Shown here piece after piece: positions 10,791 to 21,188 of a stretch of 64,000 bases of DNA. Both the position numbers and the translations under genes were made by a program. How positions within the stretch are numbered: the first letter of the stretch is position 1; each line of letters begins with the position of its first letter. The notes beneath the pieces were generated by a model. It saw nothing but the letters and a program-made list of their open reading frames with translations, was not told the DNA's origin and ran no database searches. This DNA is from Vicia villosa (Eukaryota > Streptophyta > Magnoliopsida > Fabales > Fabaceae), in NCBI RefSeq assembly GCF_029867415.1, contig NC_081181.1, positions 118,731,888 through 118,795,887 of the forward strand, in the 5' to 3' direction.

Positions 10791-11342
10791 AACAGATGGT
10801 AGTCTCCCTCAAAGAGATAGTTTGTTCACTTTTGGAATTCATCAGCCGAGATTCTCCTGTAGAGCGACATTCGACAGTCTTCTTCAGATAAGATAATCTG
10901 CTTTGCATTTTGGAATTCCCCAGAGGTTTGGTATTTCCCCAGCAAGGTCGAGAGATGCCACTCTTCGTCAAAGAAAATAATTCAGAATCTCCCAGCAGAT
11001 CGACAAATGATTCCCCAGCAGAATCAGTGAATGGTAGTCTTCATCCAGAAGATAGTTCATGATCCCCAGCAGAATCAGTGAATGGTAGTCTTCATCCAGA
11101 AGATAGTTCATGATCCCCAGCGGAGTCAACAAATGGTATTCTTTCCCCAAGGAAAGACAGTTTGTCTGTTAAATACTCAAGAGATCGACAAATGGCAGTT
11201 TCTTCAAACAGTTTGTCTGTTTCAGGGATGTTTAGTTCCCCACAGAGTCGATAAATGGTAGTTTTCCTCTTAGGAAAACAGTTTGTTGATTCCCCAGGCA
11301 CCAGTCGACGAATGGCAGTTTTCACCCCGAAAACAGTTCGTC
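10791..11342 (+). repeat. Array of about seven diverged ~50-bp hairpin units, element B
   Basis: Units recur about every 50 bp with spacer CCCCAGCRGAGTC and core AAATGGYAGT. Each forms an outer and an inner stem. Examples: 10791-10826 (inner TCTC/GAGA), 11027-11060 and its exact copy 51 bp later (TCTTC/GAAGA), 11129-11165 (ACAAA/TTTGT outside, CTTTCC/GGAAAG inside), 11187-11217 (GACAAA/TTTGTC, GTTT/AAAC), 11251-11286 (GTTTTCC/GGAAAAC), 11307-11342 (GACGAA/TTCGTC, GTTTTC/GAAAAC). Pairing is kept while the stem sequences change. Confidence 0.7.
11013..11114 (+). repeat. Exact 51-bp tandem duplication within the hairpin array
   Basis: Two identical 51-bp units starting at 11013 and 11064, each with one complete hairpin. 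This shows the array grows by whole-unit duplication. Confidence 0.85.
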
Positions 11343-11428
11343 CGCCTTCAAACAAAGTCATTAGCCCCTCAAAAGAACGGGCCCATATGACAATCTTTCA
11401 AAGATGCCAGGTCAAAAGGGAAGATGGT

Positions 11429-11810
11429 GAAGTTTCTTTATTACCATCAAATGGTATCTTACCTCCAAGTGCTGGTAAGAAGTTTGATGAGGAAACCACA
11501 CCCTTGAAGTTTCTTTATTACCATCAAATGGTATCTTACCTCCAAGTGCTGGTAAGAAGTTTGATGAGGAAACAAACCTTTGAAGTTTCTTTATTACCAT
11601 CAAATGGTATCTCATCTCCAAGTGCTGATGAGAAGTTTGATGAGGAAACAAACCTTTGAAGTTTCTTTATTACCGTCAAATGGTATCTCATCTCCAAGTG
11701 CTGATGAGAAGTTTGATGAGGAAACAAACCTTTGAAGTTTCTTTATTACCGTCAAATGGTATCTTACCTCCAAGTGCTGGTAAGAAGTTTGATGAGGAAA
11801 CAAACCGTTG
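11429..11810 (+). repeat. Five 76-77-bp tandem repeats with covarying hairpin stems
   Basis: Units start at 11429, 11506, 11582, 11658 and 11734. Each has an outermost stem GTTTC/GAAAC, a 7-bp stem CATCAAA/TTTGATG and an inner hairpin with constant loop TCCAAGTGCT. The inner stem is CTTACC/GGTAAG in units 1, 2 and 5 but CTCATC/GATGAG in units 3 and 4, a double compensatory change. In units 4 and 5 one outer base changes to give a G.U-type pair. The array lies about 360 bp upstream of the polypurine tract. Confidence 0.9.
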
Positions 11811-12160
11811 GAAATTTTCTCTTTATCTGAGATATTGTCCAAACACAACTCAGACCAGTTTCGAGATATGGACATCCGAAACAAGGGGGAGGTTGTTTAC
11901 CTTTTTCTAAGTATCAACACTTAGTTAAAGAAGATGGATTGCGCATCCTACATTGCCATCCATTCACCAGAATCCACATCAAGTATTTCTGCAGGAGTTT
12001 GTCTCCTCGTCCCCCGCCAAGTGCGACAACGGGATCAAATCATGCAAAGATTTTATCATCTGAGGAGCGCCCAAAATTCGGGCATTCTTTGATATTTAAG
12101 TCTCTTTTACGCAAGAGAGATCGAGATCTCAATCTCTCTCCCTCCAGATAAAAGAAACTT

Positions 12161-12173
12161 AAATAGGGGCATC
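12161..12173 (+). other. Polypurine tract of element B
   Basis: AAATAGGGGCATC immediately precedes the LTR start TGTCATACCC. This is the usual plus-strand primer site arrangement in Tat/Ogre elements. Confidence 0.7.
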
Positions 12174-13521
12174 TGTCATACCCTAATTTTGACCCCCCTG
12201 AGATGTCACATCATTGACGTCAAATTCAAAAATGTTTCTTGATCGGTTTGGAAGCCGTGATCAAGACTTCATTCATTCACTCGTTCATTGCAAGACAATT
12301 TCATGTCTATGGAGGTTTTCAATTAAAGTGCGCCATTTCCAATTTGTGTGATTCAAAAGGATTGTTTGAAATTTATTTCGTGACTTTTGGCCTATGGATT
12401 CATCATAATGAAGAAAATTGGCTCATGTGAATTATTTGGAATTTAGAACAAGTTCAAGATCATTCATGGGAATTTCATCAAATTTGCAAGAGAATATCTT
12501 TTTAGTCCATTTGTTGAAAGGATAATTTCAAGTATTGTTCAAGATCATGAATTTAAGGATTTTAATTCAAGATCATTTCAAATTCATGTTGCAAGGATAT
12601 ATTTCAAGACTTGAAATTAAAAGAAAAAAAACTTCACTACTTCAAGGGTATTCCACCATTTCCTTTCAAAAGGAATCATTCAAGTTTTCAATGTTTCAAA
12701 GGAATTCAAATTCCATACAATGTCATTCAAGATTCTAAAAGGAGTTTAAGCATTACAAATGATGTTCTTTTACATGAACAATTCCAAATTTCCAAATGAA
12801 TTACAAGTGGACTTTATCCAAGATTGAAGATTACATTCCAAAATTCAAGATACAACATTCAAATTCTACACAAATTTTCAAGAATGCATGAACCAAAATT
12901 ACATTGATACAAAGTCCAAGTTCATGCAACTTCTAAAGTTAAAGTTCTATTGGAACTACAAGAACAAAAGAAAAGAAAAGTCTCCAATGATTTCTTGAAT
13001 TCTTCAATCTTCAAGTTTACATTCTTCAAGTTCAAGTTTCTTCATGCTTTCTCTTCAAGAATACTCATTCACATGAAAAAGAAACAAAAAGGGTGGAATT
13101 AGCAAAAGTCAAATAAATAATTCAAAAAAGCCCAAAAGCCCACATGGAGGCCATCTTTTTCGAAAAAAAAAGGGAAAAAGGAAAAGTCAAAAAAGTCAAA
13201 CAAAGTCAAAGAGGAATATATTATGTCATAAGTGCTATACTTAGAGACTACCAATTTCATGACATGAAGACAAGTTATGTCGTGGAACTTTCACTTGCAA
13301 GAGTTATGAAGAATATATTCCCTCCCATGTGCATAATATTCTATCCCATGTGCACAAATTTGTGGAGCTTTGCCATTAAGCAAACTTAGCATGAAAGAAA
13401 CTTTGCAATGATTATTTTGGAAAGAATATTCTTTGCAATGATGAAAACTTAGTAACTAAGTGAGCTTAAGGGCTAAGCTTTGGTTCCAAAATGACCAAAA
13501 ATTGTCCTTCATTTGTTCCTC

Positions 13522-13529
13522 TATAAATA
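13522..13529 (+). promoter_or_regulatory. TATA box of LTR B
   Basis: TATAAATA in CTATAAATAG, 1.35 kb into the LTR and followed by a purine-rich start region. Everything downstream to the LTR end would be in the transcript leader. Confidence 0.6.
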
Positions 13530-15587
13530 GAGGAGAGGCAAGAAAATATAGAACAGGCAGAAAAAGGGGAGAGTTCAGACAGAAACTTTCTGTCACTCCT
13601 AAGTTACAAAAAAGAAGAAAAACAGGGGAGAAAAGAGCCAGCAGTCTGTAATTTCTAAGTTACAGAAAAATACAAAGGTAAGAGGGAGAAGAGAAAACCG
13701 CATACCTTGCTTGCTAGCAGCCTTCGATGATGTCTCCCATCTTCGAGCCTCCGTAGATGAACCACAGGTAAGTCTCTCTGCTTTCACTCTTAATATTTCC
13801 ATTAACCATTGTTGTACCTGCAGCAAGTAAAAAAAATTCAGCAGCAAACAACAATTCAGAAGCAGTTCAACAACATCAATTCATAAAGAAAAATTCAGAA
13901 TTCGCATCAGTAATAATAACAACTCACAAAGCATCGGTTCAGACTTGGAACAAAAATTCAGTAACAGCAACACTTTGCAACAGTCACGAAATCAACACAG
14001 TGGCAACAACAAGCTTACTTGCAGAATTTCAAAAGAGAAAGAATCAATGCATACCTCAAACAATAACCAGCGAAATCCTCCTCGCTGTAGGTAAGTCGAT
14101 CCTGCCTTCACTCTTAATCTCGCTGTTAATTATTGCTGTACTTGTAAATCTGCTCAAAACCGAAAACAGAGAGGGAACAAGTTATTGTTGCTATTGTTAT
14201 TAAAAAAAAACTGAAATCGAACCGCACCATAGAAATAAGTTCTGTGAGAATCATACCTTTAATGAACTCTTCCATAGCCGCCGTGAACCGAGGTAAAAAG
14301 GGGTTTTCAGATTGTTGTTATTGCTCATCGCTGAGAGAAACCAAGATGAGGTTGTCTTCATCGTTGTTCTTCGTGAGAGAGACTATGAGCTCGAGAGAAA
14401 CCGCGAATCCGAGAGTAGTTGAGCGATGTTGTTGCTGTTGTTCATAGGAACCGAGAGATAGAGAGAGTCGCTGTTTAGTTGTTCGCTGAGAGAGAAAGAA
14501 ACAAAGTGAAAGCTTGTTGTTGTTGTTCAACCAAGAGAGAGAGATCCATGAACGATCGAGAGAGAAGAAAGTTCTTCTTCTGGTTTTTGTTTTATCGTGA
14601 AAGAGATAGAGCAAGAGAGGAACGAGAATGAGAGGGTGAGGCGCTGCCTCTTTCTTTTACTTTTTTAGGGTTTTCCAACCCAATTGCTTGCTAATAGTTG
14701 GGCGGATCCGATCCGACCCGGTCCGACCCAAGCACCACCCCTCTTTGTTTATTTGTTCAGCTTTTTTAATCTTTTGGGCTCTGCACCCCCAATCCGAATT
14801 TCAAACCCTCTGGCCCAATTATTCTATTTTTTTTAACTATTTCTTTTAAGTTTTCTTTAAAAAATAGTTTTTTATATAAAAAGACTTAGTTTTTATTTTA
14901 ATATAGGATTTGGTTTTAATTTTCTAATTCTTATTAAAAATGCCAAAAAATATATTAGATGCATATTTATAATTATGTTCCTAATTATTTTCTTCCTTTC
15001 ATAAAACTACAAAAAAATATCTTTTCTTAGATTAATTTTGTTTAAGTTTGATATTTTCATATTATTTTGTATAGTTAATCATTTAAATTTTTATTTGATT
15101 ACTGTTGCACATTACTTGAATTTTCTCACTTCATCCGAGACTTCGAGATTATTTCTCTGTTGTTCTCTGGCTTTGTCTGTTTTGTTTGGTCTTCCATTTG
15201 CTGTAGAAGTCCATAAACAATTGCTGGAAAATCATGGAATGCTGTAAGCTGTGAGCTTATCCGACGTTCTATCTTACTGGTGTGGATGCTTAACATCTGT
15301 TGAGATCCCAATTTATTCCAAGCATATCATTTGAGGATCAAGGCAACACCTCAAACTCAGAAATCCAATTTCTCATTCTTCGAGGTAAGCCTAAAACTCA
15401 TAAAACTGTTTTCACAACAGTAATCATTTCAAATCATAAAATCATTTTCAAATTGCTTTTACACCAGTACTGTAAAGTACTGGGCCTCTAATAGAGTGTA
15501 AGTCCCAAAAACCTTCTCTTCTTAGCTTGTTTTCAAAACTGTATTTTCAAAATCTTCTTTCTGTTTTCAAAACATTCTTCTGGTATT

Positions 15588-16090
15588 TGAAGGGCATTAT
15601 TCCCGGTGAAACTCTTCAGATACCTATGTGACCTTTGTCCATCTTCACTTCTTCTGTTTTCAAAAACCATTAACTGTTTATCATATATATATATATATAT
15701 ATTCAACTGTTATCAACAAAACAACAAAAATTACTGTTGAGGCTCTGTACATACTTCTCCAAAGGCCTCCACTCCATCCAGGTTAGGCTTTACAAGCTTT
15801 CAATTTACAGTCTTTATTTAAATTACTGTCAAATATAAATTGTGCATATATATTAGTTTAGAACTACGTTTGAGTATAAACCTTAGGACAGTTAAACTAT
15901 ATATATATATTATAGGAATATGGCCTAGGATTGAGAATGTCTTCCCGGTGAAGGCTCTTTCCTAATTAGAGATCTGTAGTTCAAACCCCCAAGATGAATT
16001 ATTCCCGGTGAAACATCTTGGCAAAAACCTTAGAATCCAAATAATAGGACACATCCACCCAAAGAGGAATTATTCCCGGTGAAACCTCTT
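15588..16090 (+). repeat. Hairpin family with conserved loop CCCGGTGAA, LTR B
   Basis: Four units share a loop ending TCCCGGTGAAA or similar. Stems: TGAAG/CTTCA (15588-15618), TAGGA..GAG/CTC..TCCTA (15926-15964), CCAAGATG/CATCTTGG (15989-16021), AAGAGG/CCTCTT (16062-16090). The last two have the same 17-nt loop but different, fully paired stems. Confidence 0.75.
15683..15702. repeat. (AT)n microsatellite
   Basis: About ten AT dinucleotides within LTR B; a second short AT run lies at 15899-15912. Confidence 0.9.
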
Positions 16091-16135
16091 ACCCATTTGC
16101 TTAGAGCCAAAATAAGTTCAAAACTACATAGCTTT

Positions 16136-17964
16136 CTCTTGTGCTATAACAAGGACCCTCGATTAGCCTCCTCTTGGGCTTTGTACAAGGACCCACAGGC
16201 TTCTTAAAAGCATTTCCAGCTTCCTCTTGAGCTTGTATACAAGGACCCATCAGGTTTCTTATAAACATAGGAACAGGTCTTTAGTCACCTTTTAGCCTAC
16301 CCTGGTGAGTTTCTTCCAATTTAAACCAGACTTTAAACAAGCTAAGTTTGTCTCAATTCTACATTGAGTACATTTTTGGAATGAGAGACATGGACAGTCT
16401 CTGTCACCCTTATCTTCATCAATCTTCCTTAGCAGAGTCTAGGATCTATGTTTACTTCTCCTCAACATGTGTCAGCCTTCATCTTGGGCTTTAAACAAGA
16501 AGTCTCCACTAGATAATCTTTCTGCCAATCCTTTCATCCTTTAATAATTAATGGAGAGCTACCCAAATCATTCATTTTAACAAAATCCCTGGAAAGGGTT
16601 AGCCTCCAAAAGTCAATTAAAATCAACCTCCATTTCAATAAAATCCCTGGAAAGGGTTAGCTTCCACACATTCTTTCATTTCAACAAAATCCCTGGAAAG
16701 GGTTAGCTTCCACACATTCCTTCATTTAAATAAAATCCCCTGGAAAGGGTTAGCCTCCAAAGTCAATTAATAAAAATGTCAAAAAAATAATAATGTCATT
16801 TCTCTTAGGAGATAATTTCCCCAAAAGAGTCAAATTCCCTGGAAAGGGTCAGCCTCCAAAAAATATGACAAAGTCAGTCTTTTACCAAATAATTCATCCA
16901 GCTGAGTCAAAATCCCTTGAAAGGGTTAGCTTCCAAAGAAAAATAGTCTTTCAATAAATAAAATCTCCTCAGTAGAGTCAAAACCAACAAAAACAGTTAG
17001 CCTCAACCTTGGGCTTCATACAAGGCACCCAAACAATAAAACTCCCCTGTCAAGAGTCAGCCTCAACCTTGGGCATTGTACAAGGCAGATAATAGAGTCT
17101 CCCCAGTGAGTTCTTCTTCATTCAGTAGCCACAACCTTGGGCTTTGTACAAGGCAGATAAACCATATTTTCATGTGTCAAAGATTCCTAACACCTAGGAT
17201 CTTTTCCCCTTAGAGTCATCCATACTCAGTTTATTTAAGAGTCTGCCACAACCTTGGGTTTTGTACAAGGCAGAAAATAATGTTTTCCCTTAGCTACAGT
17301 CAGCCACAACCTTGGGCTTTGTACAAGGCACATAAAAATAGAGTCATTCATTCAATTATCCTCAACAGTTAGCCACAACCTTGGGCTTTGTACAAGGCAC
17401 ATAAATAGAGTCTCCCTAAGTAGAGTCAGCCTCAATTCTGGGCTTTGTACAGAACACAAAAATACCCTGTAATTAATCCCCAGTGGAGTCATCTCCCAGA
17501 GTCAATAATATTAATTAATCAATCAAAAAGCCTCAAGCTTGGGCCTCATACAAGCCAGCTAAAGTCAAATCTTTTATACAGTAGATAGACATAGCTTATC
17601 TCTATAGAGAGATATTTTTACTACTCTACCACATTCAAACAAACATTACATTTCAATTTCAATTTTAATCAAGTCTCCCATTTAGGATTTTGAAAGGCAT
17701 GAGCTGGCAGTAAAACCCAGACATGTGGTAACTTTCCCTAATTTGGATGAGCATCTTTCTTTCATTTAAGAGGCATTTGACTGGTATACTTGCACATACA
17801 CAAGTAAGGTCCCCCTCTTGAATGAAATGAATTCAGTTATTCTGTCACTCCTTTAAATGTTTGTGGTAGAATAGTACAAATACCTCTCTGTAAAGATGAT
17901 TTCATGTCTCTTTACTGTAAACAGAGATTTAATTCCAAGCTTCAACCTTGAGCTTTAAGCAAGG
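16136..17964 (+). repeat. Thirteen-member CTTG/CAAG hairpin family, LTR B
   Basis: A recurrent motif, typically CAACCTTGGGCTTTGTACAA plus GGCA, forms a 5-bp stem around a usually 9-nt loop. Stems by position: CCTTG/CAAGG at 17007, 17067, 17135, 17252, 17310, 17379 and 17946; TCTTG/CAAGA at 16482; TTCTG/CAGAA at 17436; GCTTG/CAAGC at 17537; and T.G-closed variants at about 16137, 16172 and 16225. Loop sequence and length stay nearly constant while both stem arms change together. Confidence 0.8.
16587..16932 (+). repeat. Six CCCTGGAAAGGG repeats, LTR B
   Basis: Copies at about 16587, 16645, 16691, 16738, 16837 and 16913 (the last CCCTTGAAAGGG), usually followed by TTAGCYTCCA. Each can form a CCC/GGG hairpin with a purine-rich loop. 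Spacing is irregular, 45-100 bp. Confidence 0.75.
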
Positions 17965-18090
17965 CACCAAAAACATTTAATTTCCCTAGTTAGTTCCCCG
18001 AACTACATTAAGCTCTGACTTCCACTAGGGATATGTAGGCATGAGGTTCACAAGGAATCTCAGCGAGCTAATAAAATACCAAAAATAGTC

Positions 18091-18110
18091 AGTCTGTCTG
18101 TCTGTCTGTC
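18091..18110. repeat. (TCTG)n microsatellite
   Basis: Five TCTG units near the end of LTR B. Confidence 0.9.
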
Positions 18111-18508
18111 TTTTTCAAATCAATTCAATTCCTTCTCCTAATACAAAGGAGAAACTTTCCCAATCATTAGCAATAAACACAATCACAATGACACAGAGAA
18201 GGTTCCTGTAGAGTACTACAGATATGTAGGGTGTTTAAACACTTCCCTATGTATAACCGACCTCCCGGACTCCAGAATTTCTAGTCTAGGTGAAATCCCC
18301 ACACTTAGCAAACTCCTAGGGTTTAGTTGAGATCTTTTTTCCCCTTTCCTACTCGTAGGACAAATAAGAAAGTTCGTGTGATATCGTAGGAAGAACTGAA
18401 ACAAAATTCATCCCACCACGGGCGCATTCTCCTTCCAAATTTTGCGTGAAGGGTTTAGCGTGCCGTCCTCCCAAGTGAAACGGGGAGGTAAAGAAAACGA
18501 CCACCACA

Positions 18509-19019
18509 TGCATGCACTGGTAATTCAAGATAACTCCTATCAGAAAAACAGTCAAAAACTGCTTTGGAAAGAGTAATAGCTTTTGGAACTATTTCCTAAT
18601 TAACCGTTTGACCATTGAACAAGACCAAAGACCTTCGTTATTTCCTATAATCTCCATTTGCTATATAATAGCATCTCCGTGAATTACAGAAATCAAACTC
18701 TCTCAAAATGTCGTTCATGTGCGTTCTTGTGGGTCGAGTCTGGGTTTGGTATTGTGATGGATTGTTGTACCAAAACCATCTCAGAAAAAGAAAAACACGG
18801 GCTGGGGATGTTGATGGTCTCTACCATGGGTTTTTCTGCAATAACAACAAAGATGTTCCACTATATACAACCTTCAGTATAGGAATCATTTTCGTTGTGA
18901 TTTGTGATCTGAGTTATGAACACAAATTGTGATTTGTGTTCTGAGTTACAAGGAATAACGGCAAGAATCCAGTCTTGGTTCTCTTGAGAACTCGAGCTAG
19001 GAGTGGATTTCTTGACACA
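18509..19019. other. Unassigned flank between LTR B and the Maximus-type remnant
   Basis: About 510 bp. It contains a 74-codon ORF at 18708-18932 (starting MSFMCVLVGRVWVWYCDG) with no motif I recognise, in a region of mixed repeats. I see no reliable gene. Confidence 0.4.
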
Positions 19020-19226
19020 GACAACAAGTATCTCTCAGGATTAATCGTTATATCCAATTGCAATATATGACATATTGTCGGTCTTTGGCATATTATGGCT
19101 AAAAAGGGGGAGAGATACAGATGTTGATTTTGCTACTGAAAGCAAACATGACCAAGTCCTTGTTGTCCAAGTTGCAGCTGACTATTACAAGAATAGTTTT
19201 AGCCAAAATAAGCCAAAGGGGGAGAT
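19020..19226 (+). mobile_element. 3' internal remnant of a Maximus/SIRE-type copia element
   Basis: Noncoding tail with the phrase GGCTAAAAAGGGGGAG and ending in the polypurine tract CCAAAGGGGGAGAT directly before an LTR start, a typical SIRE/Maximus 3' end. The pol region is missing, so the element is 5'-truncated. The left limit is approximate. Confidence 0.6.
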
Positions 19227-20410
19227 TGTTGATGCTCTGCCTGTCCTGTATTATTGTCTAATGTTTGGCTAAAACATATAATAGCAGCAAATGGTCAAAA
19301 TGTGAATCTTGCAGGTTTATACAGAACAAAACAGGTACAAGCAAGATGTTAGATGGAATGTCATGACATGAACTCATGACATCGCGCCTGCAGAACTGGA
19401 AGGAAGATTCAGTTTGTACTTAACAGATACAGAATATTCTATGTGAATATTATGTAATCCTATGTGGCGCATATTTAAAGGGTCAAAAGGATAATTGAAG
19501 AATCAGATCAGAAGATTCAAGATTCAGGAAGAATCAGATCAGAAGATTGGATTCAGTAGTTTCTAATTTAGGAAACTCAGGATTGAAAGACCTTATTTGT
19601 AGCAGAACATTTTCTGCATATTTGTAACAACCAGAGTGCTGCGATTTGTAAGCCCAAGTCCAATTGGGATCAGGTTATAAATAGGAAACTTTGGTAACCT
19701 AGTTAGAGATATAGAAAACCTGGTTTTAACGATGTAATCATTAGGGTTTCTATAGGTAGACCACCCAGGTTGTGGGATGGCTGCCTTGTCCTTCTCGAAA
19801 CCTATAGGTTAGAGAAGTGATTGTCCTCACTCGAAGCCTGTAGGTAAGAGTTGAGTATTGTAAGCTTGATTGAAGCTGTGAAGCAGATCAAGTATGTGTT
19901 CATTGTTAATTGTGTAAGTAGTTGTTGCAAGGTTGTAACAGTTAGGTATCACCAGGGAGTGGGCAGAGGTTTTCTTATCTTGGATGGAGTTCTGAGATAG
20001 AGATTGCATTGGGTAGTGACTAGGTAAACCAGAGGTTGTTTATATAAAATAGTACGATTGATAGTGGAATCTTCTTCTTGGCCTGGTAGCCCCCAGAGTA
20101 GGTAGTTAGACCGAACTGGGTGAACAATTAACTGTGTTATTTATCTTCTGCATTGTTTGTTCAATTATGAATGTTATGACTTTGTCTATAACATCAGGTT
20201 CAGAAGTGTTAGATGTTCCTATACAGAACCATGTAAAAATTATAATCTGGTTATGTATGCTGAACATATGTGATCCCAGGTCTCATTGACTCTTTCCTAA
20301 GAGTAATCAAATAATGAGGAATCCTTGTATTCTGCTTGTGCTACATTAATAACAGATCAAATGTCTTGACATCAGGATTGACATTCGAGTCTGTCATACC
20401 AGAATTATCA
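19227..20410 (+). repeat. 3' LTR of a Maximus/SIRE-type copia element
   Basis: Begins TGTTGATGCTC after a polypurine tract and ends near CCAGAATTATCA, about 1.18 kb. The end is placed by similarity to the LTR end at 32956 (CCAGAATTTCA). TATAAATA lies at 19676-19683. Confidence 0.7.
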
Positions 20411-21188
20411 ATAACCATAAGCAAATAGTATGAAATGTAATGCTAAAGATAAATTGCATAAAGTAAAGGCAAGAATTTAAATGACTGAAATTAAAGGCAA
20501 AAATTAAAGTGCATTAAAGTAAAGTTAGTACAACAATATGGTTAATGTTGGTAATGATGATTAATCAACCGTTTCGGGATAATTTGGCGCTATGTTAAGC
20601 AATCATAGATGTACTTATATAAAAGTAGCATCTATGAGGCCGATCAATAAAATGTATGTACCAAAACAAGTTAGAGAAATGACATAAAGTCATTCTCCTA
20701 AAAAGTATAGTACAATAACACACATGGGTGATCAAGACAAAGTGAAGGAGATGAGATCATTACATCAATCAAGTCCTTCTAAGTACCTTAGAAAAAACTT
20801 ATCATAAATCCAAAGTACTTAAAGTAATCTCATGATGACCTTAAAGTATATTTGAAATGATGAAAGTTCATCAAGTACTAATCCAAACCTAATTGAATAA
20901 CATGAATACATCATCATCCAATTGATCAAAAATAAAAAGAAAGAGAAGAAGATGGAGATGGAGAGATAAGGTAAAACAAAGCAAGATAGACCAAATAAAA
21001 TTGGATCATGAATTAGGTCTAACTTTATCAAAATTAATCATCCATTTTGGTGGAATTGGTTTTTCAACCTATCAACACCCAAGTTCCATTGATGTTGATG
21101 ACATATATGACTTAATAAGACACAATCCAAGGAAATCAGCCATCAACAAGTCACCAGACATTAATATCAAATAATAAAGCATAAAAAG

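Larger units (their letters stand above)
10601..12173 (+). mobile_element. 3' internal region of Ogre-type element B
   Basis: Noncoding 3' end of the element that received A. It carries two arrays of diverged tandem hairpin units and ends in a polypurine tract followed by LTR B. The small ORFs in it are by-products of the tandem repeats. The rest of B (5' LTR, gag-pol) lies left of the window on the other side of A. Confidence 0.7.
12174..18508 (+). repeat. 3' LTR of Ogre-type element B (about 6.3 kb)
   Basis: Starts TGTCATACCC after the polypurine tract. A TATA box is at 13522. The end is approximate: near 18390-18510 the sequence has the features expected of an Ogre LTR terminus (a TTTGCGTGAAGGGTTTAGCGTGC-like segment, then CA), no PBS follows, and unrelated sequence begins. 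Downstream of the TATA box lie three families of tandem hairpin motifs (15588-16090, 16136-17964, 16587-16932). The 14240-14640 stretch is rich in GAGA repeats. Nested insertions inside this span cannot be excluded. Confidence 0.65.

Noticed and set aside
11412..11884. Overlapping minus-strand ORFs with a repeated MFPHQTSHQHLE-like phrase
   Set aside because: They are read-outs of the 76-bp tandem repeats, whose length is close to a multiple of three; the repeats show RNA-type stem covariation, not codon constraint.
16136..17964. CRISPR-like array of spaced repeats
   Set aside because: Plant LTR context, irregular spacing, motif variation with paired stems and no cas genes.
18658..18932. Two overlapping ORFs of 74 codons as a possible host gene
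   Set aside because: No motif, no splice structure, and a repeat-rich setting; left as unassigned.
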